A stretch of DNA of 25,320 bases from Bacteroidales bacterium (GCA_003557965.1 PWND01000295.1:1-25320); one strand, 5' to 3'. Counted from the stretch's first letter, positions 16,843 through 25,320 are shown. The notes: generated by a model not told the origin, from the sequence alone. Numbers and translations: made by a program.

Positions 16843-18078
16843 TTAAAAGAAATATTTAATCGAAGCAACAGTTCTTAGATTTGATACTTCTTTTGTGTCA
16901 GATATATTAAAGCGTTTATCAGGCGTGCCATAAGCAGCAACATTATACATTACTTCGGCACCAATTTGTGCTTTCCCTGAATTAAAAATAATGCGGGGAG
17001 CGATTCGGTACATGTATGCAATATTTGCACCTCTTGCATATACTTCCCCGGTAATATCTTCGTTAGCTCCCAGGTTAGTAGCATATCCAAATAACAAGCC
17101 TGCTACAACTCTATCACTGGTATTGGTTTCAAAATCTGCCCAGCTTGTTAAGTATTGAATCCCCGTATAGGAATATATTTATTTCTGCGGATCAATCCGT
17201 TCAGCCTCCCCATATCCTCCGGGCATTATTAAATGGCTGGAGTTTTCGCTGTAGTTAGCCTGCATTTTTATGTTTATAAATGGCAACTTAACATTAGAAA
17301 AAATATTTGCATGCAGGCTTTCCATTGTTTCATTAGTTTTGTATCCGGCGGTTGTTTCCTTTCTGGGTTTTATGGATTGACAGCCTGCAGTTGCTCCAAC
17401 AAAAAAACTGTTATTTTTAATAATAGCTTGTATATAGGCTTCAGGAGTTTTGCTGTTTCTCAGATAGTCAGAGCTTGTGCCATCAGGCCCCAGTGATGCA
17501 AAATCGTTGTGGGCCAGTAAAGTTGCCGATAAGCTTATATGTTGAAAATTGTATGAAAACCTAAGCTGAGGTGACCTGTTCAGTACATGATAAGGAACAA
17601 CACCTGCAAACGACACTGTCGCGGGAAAGCAAGCCCCAACAAAAAGCGGATGCCAGAACTGTCCTGCCAGAAGTTCTGCGTTTTCCCAGCTAAAATTTAT
17701 AAAAGCATGCCTCAGCCGTGCAAGCGAATTAAAGCCGGGCCCGATTCCTATCAAGTCTCCTTCTATCAAACCTGATGTTTTTGCACCAAAGGCATCAGGG
17801 CCTTTCAAGCGTGCACCAAACCTCGATGAAAAAGCAATAAAATTAAAATTAGGAGTAGCATTAATATCATTCCCATCCTCATCAAGCTTTTCATCCATAG
17901 GAAAAAGCAACACCAAGCCTTCACGAGCACTAACAACCTGGCGCGTGTCGAATATCACTTCATGATTAATAAAACCATAAAATTCTATCTCTGCAATTTT
18001 TTCATTTTCTTCGGCATTCAAGTTAGAGGCACTAACAGCCAATAAAGCAATCAAGATTAACAAAGTCGGTTTTTTCAT
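16843..18078 (-). pseudogene. DcaP-like outer-membrane porin, interrupted by an in-frame stop
   Basis: Starting at ATG 18078 the reading frame encodes a signal peptide (residues 1-22), then the DcaP-like porin pattern: IEFYGFINHEVIFDTRQ, FGAKTSGLIEGD, NSLARLRHAFINF and ELLAGQFWHPLFV. At codon 300 (17179-17181) a TAA interrupts the frame. Beyond it, the same frame stays open for 111 more codons (SYTGIQYLTSWADFE, later AYMYRIAPRIIF) and ends SIKYFF at a TAA. The terminal phenylalanine is the expected beta-signal of an outer-membrane barrel, so the downstream part is the true C-terminus. The truncated product would lack the last strands and should not fold in the membrane. A single-base change from a sense codon (for example CAA, AAA or GAA) explains the stop. 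Sequencing error, recent decay or readthrough are all possible. Confidence 0.82.
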
Positions 18079-18138
18079 ATAAATCATAATTGTTGTATTT
18101 TTAAAATGAGTAGCCGAAGTTAAAAAAATAATCATTAA

Positions 18139-18146
18139 CAAAAATA
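18139..18146 (-). promoter_or_regulatory. -7 promoter element of the DcaP-like gene
   Basis: Minus-strand TATTTTTG matches TAnnTTTG, 60 nt upstream of ATG 18078. The promoter looks intact although the gene is interrupted. Confidence 0.45.
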
Positions 18147-18259
18147 TGTTTTTTATTAACAAAGCAATTTGAGATCAAAAATGTTAGCAATTTTTGCTTT
18201 TTTCAAAAATATGATCAGCTTAATATTCATTTTGGCAGTTCTGTATTTGTTAATTTTAT

Positions 18260-18267
18260 TACATTTG
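18260..18267 (+). promoter_or_regulatory. -7 promoter element of the CapA-SPOR gene
   Basis: TACATTTG matches TAnnTTTG exactly 16 nt upstream of ATG 18284, the same spacing as at yicC and ispH. Confidence 0.6.
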
Positions 18268-18283
18268 TATAAAAACCTTAGTT

Positions 18284-19705
18284 ATGATAAAACGCTTAAT
18301 TTACCTCATTATAGCTGTACCGCTAATATTTTTTTTCATCTACAATAACCCGGGAGAAAACCTAAACGATTCTGGAAGCAATAAAACAGACAGCTTTGCT
18401 ACAATATCTATGATTTTTGCGGGAGATATAATGGGGCACGAACGCCAAATAAATGCTGCCTTTTGTAATGAAAAACAGGAATATGATTATACGCATTGTT
18501 TTCAGTACGTTAAACCTATCCTGTCTGATTTTGATCTGGCTATAGGAAATCTTGAAGTAACATTGCCAGGCAAGCCTCCTTATGCAGGATATCCGCAATT
18601 TAAAAGCCCTGATGCACTGGCCTATGCACTAAAACATGCCGGATTTAACGGGCTTGTCACAGCAAACAATCATTCTAATGATGGTTATGGGGCAGCTCTT
18701 ATTCATACAATTGACACATTAAGAGGCCTTAATTTTTATCAAACCGGAACTTTTAAAAATATGGCTGAAAGAGATTCTCTGTACCCGCTAATTATAAAAA
18801 AGAACGGTTTTAAAATTGCTTTGCTAAACTATACTTATGGTACAAACTGGATTCCTGATGAACCTCCAACATTTGTTAACCTAATTGATGAAGAACTAAT
18901 GCTGGAAGACCTTGAGAAAACTAATAGCTTAAACCCTGATATTGTAATTGCATTTATGCACTGGGGTAATGAATACGAACTGCACGAAAACCAGGAACAA
19001 AGAGAAACTGCAAAATTACTTGCTGAAAATGGAGTTGATTTGATAATAGGTTCTCATCCTCACGTTATTCAGCCTGTAAAATACATTAAAACAAGCCAAA
19101 ATGATTCAGTATTAACAGTTTATTCTCTTGGGAACTATATTTCTAACCAATTCAGGCCAAATACAGATGGTGGAATGATGTTTGAAATAACTTATAAAAA
19201 AAACAAGTACACAGGAGAAATTGTTAAAGACAGCTACTACCACCACTTAGTATGGAGGTAGAGAGAAGCCCGAAGCGAACAACACCCGGAAGGCAGATAT
19301 TTTGTTATTCCCGTAAGCAAATTTGAAAAAGGCTTACTGGCTGATTTGAATATGCCGGCAGGAAATAAAAAAGCTATGCAAGACTTTACCAACAATATGC
19401 GCAAACACTTAAGAAACACTTCTGTTAGTACAGAAAGGTTATTTAAAAAAGATCATGAAATCATTACAGATGATGAGTTGGTTCTGTACCACGTACAATT
19501 AATTGCAGTTTCAAGCCCTGCAAAAGGCCATTTTAGAAACATCCCAACAGAGGTAATAGAGATAAAAGAAAACGACTATTACAAGTATCTTACCAGGGGA
19601 ACTAAAACGCGGAAAGAAAGCGAAAAACTTCTGAAAGAAGTTCAAAGTGCCGGATATGAAGATGCTTTCATTGTAAAGTATAAAAACAATAAAAGGGTAA
19701 GGTAA
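18284..19705 (+). pseudogene. CapA-family protein with C-terminal SPOR domain, interrupted by an in-frame stop
   Basis: A membrane-anchored (helix about 4-20) CapA/PGA_cap metallophosphatase-fold protein. Motifs are FAGDIMGHERQ (45-55), IGNLEVTLPG (87-96), TANNHSNDGYG (126-136), FMHWGNEYE (224-232), GSHPHVIQP (256-264) and YSLGNYISNQ (280-289). After HHLVWR a TAG (19259-19261, codon 326) interrupts the frame. The same frame continues with REARSEQHPEGRYFVIPVSK, the family's normal continuation after VWRY, so TAG most simply replaces a Tyr codon. The last ~72 codons (402-473) look like a SPOR domain (YHVQLIAVSSPA, then AGYEDAFIVKYKNNKRV), a module that binds denuded peptidoglycan. The catalytic part is complete upstream of the stop, so a truncated but active enzyme without its wall-binding tail is possible. 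CapA relatives are named for poly-gamma-glutamate capsule synthesis; the true substrate is unknown. Confidence 0.82.
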
Positions 19706-19721
19706 AAATACAGCCTTAATC

Positions 19722-21815
19722 TTAATCTATTAAACCTTCTCTTTTCAAGTAGGGTTCAATTTTTGGCTCATGGCCCCTGAACCTTGTATATAGCTTCATT
19801 GGATGTTCTGTGCCACCGGCAGATAGTATATATTTTCTGAAATTGTTGGCTGTTTCCCTGTCAAAAATACCATTCTCTTTAAAAACCTCAAAAGCATCAG
19901 CATCAAGAACTTCAGCCCATTTATAACCATAATACCCTGCTGCATAACCTCCGGAGAAAATATGAGTAAAAGCAGAGCTCATCACAGTGCCTTCAACCAC
20001 AGGGAAAATATATGCAGGACTCATTGCTTCTCTTTCAAATATTTCAGGATGTGTGCTAACAGGTTCTGTTATGCTGTGCCATGCCATATCGGTTAAACCA
20101 AAACTCAACTGCCTTAAAACTGTAAATGCAGAATGAAAGTTTTTTGATTCTATAATCTTGTTTAATAAGTCATCAGGAATTTTTTCACCGGTTTGATAAT
20201 GAACTGCAACCATATCAAGAAATTCTTTTTCAAAAGCCCAGTTTTCCATTATTTGAGAAGGTAATTCAACAAAGTCCCTGTAAACACTTGTCCCACTTAA
20301 ATCAACATAAGTAACATCTGAAAAAATCCCATGTAATGCATGCCCAAATTCATGCAAAAATGTAGTGAATTCATTAAAATTTAACAAAGAAGGCCTTGTA
20401 GATGTTGGTTTTGAGAAGTTGCAAACTATTGATGTGTGTGGAATAATTCTCTCTTTTTCAATTTTATATTGCGGGCGATAGCTGGTCATCCATGCGCCTG
20501 AACTTTTCCCCGGACGAGGGAAAAAGTCGAGATACAATACAGACAAAAGTGTTCCATCATGATCATATACTTCATATACACTAACATCCTTGTGGTAAGT
20601 ATCAATGTTTTTATTAGCAACAAAGCTAATTCCCCATAAGCTATCACACAGGGCGAAAATTCCTTTTTTAACATTTTCCAATTGAAGATATGGCCTGACT
20701 TGCTCCTCATCAAAATCAAATTGTTTTTGCTTGCGCTTTTCTGCATAATAATACCAATCCCAATACTGAAAATCATCAATCAAGCCCATAGTGCCGGCTA
20801 ATTCTTTTACGCTGCTTAAATCACTCTTTGCCATAGGCAAAGCTGCCTCCGACAATTCCTTCATAAAGCGGTTGACAGTTTCAGGATTTTCTGCCATACG
20901 TTCCTCCAAAACAAAATCTGCATGAGAATTATAACCTAAAATTTGTGCGCGCTCCAACCGTAAATTAACAATACTAAGAATGATGTCCGTGTTGTCATAT
21001 TCATTATTGTTATACCCCCTCTTATTATAAGCAACATATATTTTTTGCCTTAAGTCTCTGTTATCAGCATAATGAATAAACGGCCATGCACTTGGAATTT
21101 GAAGGGTAAAAGCCCAACCATCCAAATCACGTCTTTTTGCTTCTTCTGCTGCTGCATCAATAATGCTTTCAGGCAAACCCGACAAATCCTCCTTGTTAGT
21201 TATATTCAGGTACCAGGAGTTGGTTTCTGCCAATACATTATCATTAAACTGCAACCCCAGGGCTGAAAGCTCTTTAGAAATCTCTCTCAATCTATTCTTC
21301 TTTTCTTCTGATAAATTAGCCCCGTTTCGGGTAAAACCTTTATAGGTTTTATCAAGCAAAGTGAGTTGCTCAACAGTTAAATCATATTTATTTTTGTTTT
21401 TATAAACAGTTTTTATCCTTTCAAAAAGCTCCTCATTAAAAAGAATATCACTATTATACACTGATAATAAAGGAGAAATTTCTCTTGCAATAGCCTGCAT
21501 CTCTTGATCAGTTTCAGCACTGTTTAGATTAAAAAATATGCTGCTAACTAAATTCAATCTTTTGCCAGAAAGTGATAGTTTTTCTATTGTATTATAAAAG
21601 TCCGGCGGTGCTGTATTAGAAACAATCTTTTCAATATCACTTCTCCCTTCATCCATAGCCACTTTAAATGCAGGAATGTAATGTTTATGTTTAATCAAGG
21701 AGAACGGAGGCGTCTCGTATTGTGTATTAAACGGCTTTAGCAATGGATTTTCTTCTGTACTACAAGGGTTTACAATAGCTGTCATAACAAACAATATTAT
21801 TAAGATTTTTTTCAC
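19722..21815 (-). CDS. dcp: M3-family peptidyl-dipeptidase (Dcp-like)
   Basis: A 697-residue zinc metallopeptidase. The active site is HEFGH at 488-492 (His488, Glu489, His492), with the third zinc ligand Glu517 in DFVELPSQIMENW, 25 residues further on, as in neurolysin and Dcp. The SGGYAAGYYGYKW segment contains the substrate-binding Tyr and Gly loop. Dcp-type enzymes remove C-terminal dipeptides from short peptides. An N-terminal hydrophobic segment ending near PCSTEENP suggests export. A cysteine follows it, but the preceding residues are not a classic lipobox, so a lipoprotein is possible but unproven. Translation appears to start at GTG 21815, because the first ATG (residue 11) would cut into the signal sequence. 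It is convergent with the CapA-SPOR gene, 16 bp apart. Confidence 0.93.
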   Translation of the reverse strand: MKKILIILFVMTAIVNPCSTEENPLLKPFNTQYETPPFSLIKHKHYIPAFKVAMDEGRSDIEKIVSNTAPPDFYNTIEKLSLSGKRLNLVSSIFFNLNSAETDQEMQAIAREISPLLSVYNSDILFNEELFERIKTVYKNKNKYDLTVEQLTLLDKTYKGFTRNGANLSEEKKNRLREISKELSALGLQFNDNVLAETNSWYLNITNKEDLSGLPESIIDAAAEEAKRRDLDGWAFTLQIPSAWPFIHYADNRDLRQKIYVAYNKRGYNNNEYDNTDIILSIVNLRLERAQILGYNSHADFVLEERMAENPETVNRFMKELSEAALPMAKSDLSSVKELAGTMGLIDDFQYWDWYYYAEKRKQKQFDFDEEQVRPYLQLENVKKGIFALCDSLWGISFVANKNIDTYHKDVSVYEVYDHDGTLLSVLYLDFFPRPGKSSGAWMTSYRPQYKIEKERIIPHTSIVCNFSKPTSTRPSLLNFNEFTTFLHEFGHALHGIFSDVTYVDLSGTSVYRDFVELPSQIMENWAFEKEFLDMVAVHYQTGEKIPDDLLNKIIESKNFHSAFTVLRQLSFGLTDMAWHSITEPVSTHPEIFEREAMSPAYIFPVVEGTVMSSAFTHIFSGGYAAGYYGYKWAEVLDADAFEVFKENGIFDRETANNFRKYILSAGGTEHPMKLYTRFRGHEPKIEPYLKREGLID

Positions 21816-21896
21816 GATGATAGTTTTTAGTTATTAATCATAATATTACATTAAGCATAACCTGAAAATATTCTTAAAATTTAATTAAAATCAATT

Positions 21897-21904
21897 CAAA
21901 CCTA
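21897..21904 (-). promoter_or_regulatory. Possible -7 element of the M3 peptidase gene
   Basis: Minus-strand TAGGTTTG matches TAnnTTTG, 81 nt upstream of the GTG start at 21815. Confidence 0.4.
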
Positions 21905-22092
21905 CAAGTTTAAGTGATTTTCTTTGCTTGAAGGCCATTTATTATAAAATTTAATAATTTTTACCATTTAGAAATCCTGTTTTTTGAGGTAATTCTTTTA
22001 TTTTTCTATTGTTATAAGGCATTACAACACTTTTTGTGTTATCAAAATCTTCTTTTATATGCATTATAATTTTAATGGAAACACTTACTTAG

Positions 22093-22100
22093 TAAATTTG
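22093..22100 (+). promoter_or_regulatory. Possible -7 element of the giant secreted protein gene
   Basis: TAAATTTG matches TAnnTTTG, 207 nt upstream of ATG 22308. A second, weaker candidate (TACTTTTA) lies about 16 nt further downstream. Confidence 0.4.
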
Positions 22101-22169
22101 TATTTTTTGTACTTTTACATTAGCTTAGGTGAAGTATGTATAAACAAGGCATCAACACATATTACGACA

Positions 22170-22230
22170 GATGAAACCCTCATCTACAAAACATATACAA
22201 AAGTGCATGTGTAAACATGAGGGTTCCATC
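22170..22230 (+). promoter_or_regulatory. Long-stem inverted repeat in the 5' leader
   Basis: The arm GATGAAACCCTCAT (22170-22183) is complementary to ATGAGGGTTCCATC (22217-22230) at 13 of 14 positions, around a 33-nt loop. It ends 77 nt before the start codon at 22308. There is no U-run after it, so it does not look like an intrinsic terminator. It could be an RNA control element or a protein-binding site; no known riboswitch was recognised. Confidence 0.5.
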
Positions 22231-22307
22231 GGGATAAAAGCACCATAAATTGAATACATGAATAAGCATAATACTAATATTCAATTTGATAACACTAATT
22301 TACAAAG

Positions 22308-25300
22308 ATGAAAAGCATTAAGATATACTGCAAACTATTTATAATAACAATTCTGTTTTTTGCAAAAAGCTTATATGGCCAGGATACCCTTTTTGTAGAA
22401 ATGTTTGATTATTCCGGTTCGTCCTTGCCGGCAGGCTGGACCAATGTAACTGTATCTGGCGATGGAATTTGGCGTGTAGGTGTAGGTGCTGAATCCTCAC
22501 AACCCGGCATGTCGCCTTTGCCTGATACTACAGCTTATGGTGAACAAAATATTTACTTCAGGAGGCCGGCAGCAAACCAGATAACAAGGATAGTTACACC
22601 GCCAATAGATACAGAATTCGCTGTTAGGCCGCAACTAACGTTTTACCATGCTCAATATCCGGCAGGAGAACCGGGTGCATATAAATTCAACAAGCTGAGA
22701 GTCCTCGTTAGAGAAAATCCGAGTGACCCATGGGTGCAAAAAGCACACTACACCACACCAACTTTTGAATGGTTAGAAAGGTTTATTGACCTCAACAATT
22801 ATAACTCACCAAACCTGCAAATAGCTTTTGAAGGCTTTCAGGATGACCCGGCCAATAACAGTGTTTGTGTTGATGCTGTATTGATTCTTGATATTGATAC
22901 TATGGAACGAGAGCTCACAGACATTACCACAACACAGGCAAGCACTGCCTTTGTGCCATCAGGAACAGACAATAACCGAATATTAAGGTCAGAGTTCAGG
23001 GTAATAGGCAATGATGGCATCCTGGAACTTCAACAATTTGCGGTTAATTCTCAAAACTCTGATGATAATGACATAACAGATAATGGTGTAAAGTTATACT
23101 TCACAACACATGAAGATTTTTCTACAGAAAATTTGATTGCACAAGGCAGTTTTGTTAATGGTGAAGCGGTGTTTGAAGACATAGAGCTTCACTTACCAAC
23201 AGGATATTCGTATGTTTGGTTAACTTATGATGTAGCTGATGATGCGGGGCAGGGTAATATTCTGGATGCTTATATTCCGGCAGACGGTATAATTGTTAAT
23301 GAGGAGAATTATCCTGAAGAAGACCACAATCCATTGGGGCACAGGGTCGTTTTGCAAACAATTTTTTATGAAGATTTTGAAGAGCCTGATGAAAATTGGT
23401 ATTTAAGTGGTGACGGGCAGTTCGACATCGGTAAGCCTGAGGGGCTTGGTGGTGGGCCGGGAGGAACTACTGAAGGAAACCCGGGCGCCGGACATGCTGT
23501 TATTGGAGAAAATGTACTTGGAACCGACTTGTTTGGGCTTAATACATACCCCGGAAACTATGAACCAAACCTTGAGCCTAAAGAATACCAGGCTATTACT
23601 CCGGAAATGAACTGCTTTTACTATAACAGTGTTTCTATTTCTTTTTACAGATGGCTTAATGTATATCTTTTTCATGAAGCAACTATAGATGTTAGCCTTG
23701 ATGGAGGCAATACCTGGAATGTAGTATGGAATAACAATACCGTTATTAATGAAGGAGCATGGAATCAGAGAAGTGTTGATTTAAGTATTGCTAACAGGCA
23801 GGAATCTGTGAAAATAAGATTCACATTAGGAAATACCGGCACATCCAACTTGCAGAGCGGCTGGAATATTGACCAGATAATTGTTAGCGGAAACTATATT
23901 GAGCGTGATGTTGGCGTAGTGGACTGGCTTTGGCCGCAAACTTCCTGTGGGATGACAGACGAGGAAAACGTAACCATAATTGTTAAAAACATGGGCGCAG
24001 AAAGCATATCTGATGATATTCCTGTTGGGTTTTCACTTGATAATGGAACTACATGGCAAAGAGATACCATAACAAATGTTTCTCTTGAGCCGGAACAAAC
24101 TCTTGAATATACTTTCTCGCCAAAGGCAGATTTCTCAGAACCCGGCATATATGATAATATTATTGCAAAAACATTTTTGCCCGGCGATCAGGATAGTGAT
24201 AATGATGCGTTTCTTCACTCTTTATTCAGCATACCAACGTATCAGCCTCCATATTATGAAGCTTTTGGAGAAGATGAATCATCAAACCATGGTTTTTGGG
24301 AGGTATATGGCGAAAACATTTCCATGGAGTTAGGCGTACCTTCAGGATCAAGTATTAGTGAAGCCTATGAAGGATACTTTTCTTGGATAACAAATCCTTA
24401 TGGGGCATATAATCCAGGTGAATTTTCATGGGTTAAAAGCCCTTGTTTTGATTTTTCAGATATTGATGACCCTGTTATAGAATTTTCAATCAACGTTGAT
24501 ACTCAATCCGGGCTTGATGGCGCAGCGCTGGAATACTCTTTAGATGAAGGTGAAAACTGGATCAGGGCAGAACCACGATCATCTGAGTTAGTCTGGAATT
24601 GGCACAACAACGATAATGTTAATGCTTTACAAAATACTACAGGAAATGGCTCCGGTTGGAGCGGATTTACAGATGGATGGGACAGGGTAAGGCTTATACT
24701 CCCCGAAGAGCTTAGTGGTGAAAACGCTGCTATATTCCGGCTGCTATTCGCTTCTCAAAATACAATACCTGTAACTGATGAAGAAGGCGTTGGCTTCGAT
24801 GCTGTAAGCATATATGAAACACCTCACGACGTGGGTATCTCTGAAATAGTTGGAATAGAATCCGCCTGCAGCCTGAGTAGTGAACAAAACATTTCGGTTA
24901 AAATAAAAAATTATGGCATAAGAACCCTGTCTGAAGGCGAAATCATCCCTGCCGGAATAGATATTAATGACGAGGAACCACATATCGAATATTTTGAACT
25001 TGAAAACATTCTTGAACCTGAGCAGGTTGTTGAGGTTACTTTTGAAAACTTATTTGACTTTTCTGCTCCCGGTGACTACAACATTACTGCATATACTTTA
25101 ATGCCCGGCGATACTGACTTCTTTAACCCGGGTGTTTTTAATGATACACTTACAACCAACATTACCGTTTATGGTTTTCCTGATGTTTCGATATGGCACT
25201 CCGACACAATTTATACAACTATGCCCGACAGCCTTATATTTGATGCGGGTGAAGGTTTTGTTAGTTATTTATGGCAGGATAATTCTGACAGCCAAACTTA

Positions 25301-25320
25301 TGATGTTGTAAGCCCAAACA
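22308..25320 (+). CDS. Giant secreted multi-domain protein (jelly-roll and CARDB-like repeats), 3' end outside window
   Basis: The frame from ATG 22308 stays open to the right edge (1004 complete codons). A signal peptide (residues 1-25, ending LYGQ) is followed by extracellular beta domains. Jelly-roll ('choice-of-anchor J'/MAM-like) module 1 lies at about 26-192 (FDYSGSSLPAGW). A BNR-associated-like domain lies at about 193-350 (VKLYFTTHEDFS, GYSYVWLTYDV). Jelly-roll 2 is at about 350-530 (FYEDFEEPDENWYLSG), CARDB-like repeat 1 at 534-636 (DVGVVDWLWPQTSC), jelly-roll 3 at 645-838 and CARDB-like repeat 2 at 841-949 (DVGISEIVGIESAC). An Ig-like domain is beginning at the edge (DAGEGFVSYLWQDNS). 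Such proteins are usually exported by the type IX system with a C-terminal sorting domain, which would lie outside the window. Function is probably surface adhesion or anchoring; no catalytic motif was seen. Domain names are by pattern recall. Confidence 0.85.
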   Translation, partial: MKSIKIYCKLFIITILFFAKSLYGQDTLFVEMFDYSGSSLPAGWTNVTVSGDGIWRVGVGAESSQPGMSPLPDTTAYGEQNIYFRRPAANQITRIVTPPIDTEFAVRPQLTFYHAQYPAGEPGAYKFNKLRVLVRENPSDPWVQKAHYTTPTFEWLERFIDLNNYNSPNLQIAFEGFQDDPANNSVCVDAVLILDIDTMERELTDITTTQASTAFVPSGTDNNRILRSEFRVIGNDGILELQQFAVNSQNSDDNDITDNGVKLYFTTHEDFSTENLIAQGSFVNGEAVFEDIELHLPTGYSYVWLTYDVADDAGQGNILDAYIPADGIIVNEENYPEEDHNPLGHRVVLQTIFYEDFEEPDENWYLSGDGQFDIGKPEGLGGGPGGTTEGNPGAGHAVIGENVLGTDLFGLNTYPGNYEPNLEPKEYQAITPEMNCFYYNSVSISFYRWLNVYLFHEATIDVSLDGGNTWNVVWNNNTVINEGAWNQRSVDLSIANRQESVKIRFTLGNTGTSNLQSGWNIDQIIVSGNYIERDVGVVDWLWPQTSCGMTDEENVTIIVKNMGAESISDDIPVGFSLDNGTTWQRDTITNVSLEPEQTLEYTFSPKADFSEPGIYDNIIAKTFLPGDQDSDNDAFLHSLFSIPTYQPPYYEAFGEDESSNHGFWEVYGENISMELGVPSGSSISEAYEGYFSWITNPYGAYNPGEFSWVKSPCFDFSDIDDPVIEFSINVDTQSGLDGAALEYSLDEGENWIRAEPRSSELVWNWHNNDNVNALQNTTGNGSGWSGFTDGWDRVRLILPEELSGENAAIFRLLFASQNTIPVTDEEGVGFDAVSIYETPHDVGISEIVGIESACSLSSEQNISVKIKNYGIRTLSEGEIIPAGIDINDEEPHIEYFELENILEPEQVVEVTFENLFDFSAPGDYNITAYTLMPGDTDFFNPGVFNDTLTTNITVYGFPDVSIWHSDTIYTTMPDSLIFDAGEGFVSYLWQDNSDSQTYDVVSPN

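Larger units (their letters stand above)
21816..22307. other. Long intergenic region and leader before the giant secreted protein
   Basis: A 492-bp AT-rich gap between divergent genes. It contains a -7 element for each direction (minus strand 21897-21904, plus strand 22093-22100) and a long-armed inverted repeat (22170-22230). I see no protein-coding frame or tRNA in it. If the plus-strand element is used, the leader of the secreted-protein transcript is about 200 nt, far longer than elsewhere in the window. Confidence 0.6.

Noticed and set aside
16843..19705. Alternative genetic code with TAA or TAG read as sense
   Set aside because: TAA ends most genes here and TAG ends the TPR and DUF3137 genes at sensible positions, so the standard bacterial code applies.
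1..25320. tRNA, rRNA, CRISPR array or prophage
   Set aside because: The gaps between genes were read for cloverleaf-like or direct-repeat structure and none was convincing; ORF6N alone does not make a prophage.

Overview
The window looks like chromosomal DNA from an AT-rich member of the Bacteroidota, probably an environmental Bacteroidales or Marinilabiliales relative. Three things support this. Most leading genes are preceded by the Bacteroidota -7 promoter element TAnnTTTG, with no Shine-Dalgarno sequence. The gene content is typical of the phylum: a YicC-Gmk pair, LemA-DUF3137, a DcaP-like outer-membrane protein, a CapA protein with a SPOR tail, and a very large multi-domain secreted beta-sandwich protein. 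Coding sequences are dense and unlinked by function, as in a core or semi-core region. No rRNA, tRNA, CRISPR array or prophage was recognised.

Layout. 1-860: a small accessory patch. It holds the 5'-truncated remnant of an IS4-type transposase (minus strand), a 175-bp element made of four palindromic hairpins bounded by inverted GTAGAGACG ends, and a lone ORF6N-domain gene. 1085-8139: an MgtE magnesium transporter, then a complete three-part RND efflux operon of CusCBA/CzcCBA type (adaptor, pump, outer-membrane channel). 8278-9722: yicC and gmk, 2 bp apart. 9737-10477: a secreted TPR protein on the minus strand. 10783-12086: ispH and tadA, nearly touching. 12111-14167: a small predicted outer-membrane protein followed by an aldehyde dehydrogenase (minus strand operon). 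14303-15190: a YitT-family membrane protein. 15197-16765: lemA and a DUF3137 gene (minus strand). 16843-18078 and 18284-19705: a divergent pair, a DcaP-like porin and a CapA-SPOR protein, each interrupted by one in-frame stop codon. 19722-21815: an M3-family peptidyl-dipeptidase. 22308 to the right edge: the first 1004 residues of a giant secreted protein with repeated jelly-roll and CARDB-like modules.

How the genes fit together. Most are housekeeping: isoprenoid synthesis (ispH), tRNA wobble editing (tadA), GMP phosphorylation (gmk), RNA decay (yicC) and peptide recycling (M3 peptidase). The RND operon exports a toxic substrate, probably a metal ion, across both membranes. Several products belong to the cell envelope.

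The points most worth following up are the two single-stop interruptions in neighbouring genes, the CapA-SPOR fusion, the hairpin array with compensatory stem changes, the nearly leaderless promoter-to-start spacing shared by several genes, and the long hairpin-containing leader of the giant surface protein. I did not find a clearly new multi-gene system; the novelty candidates are individual features.
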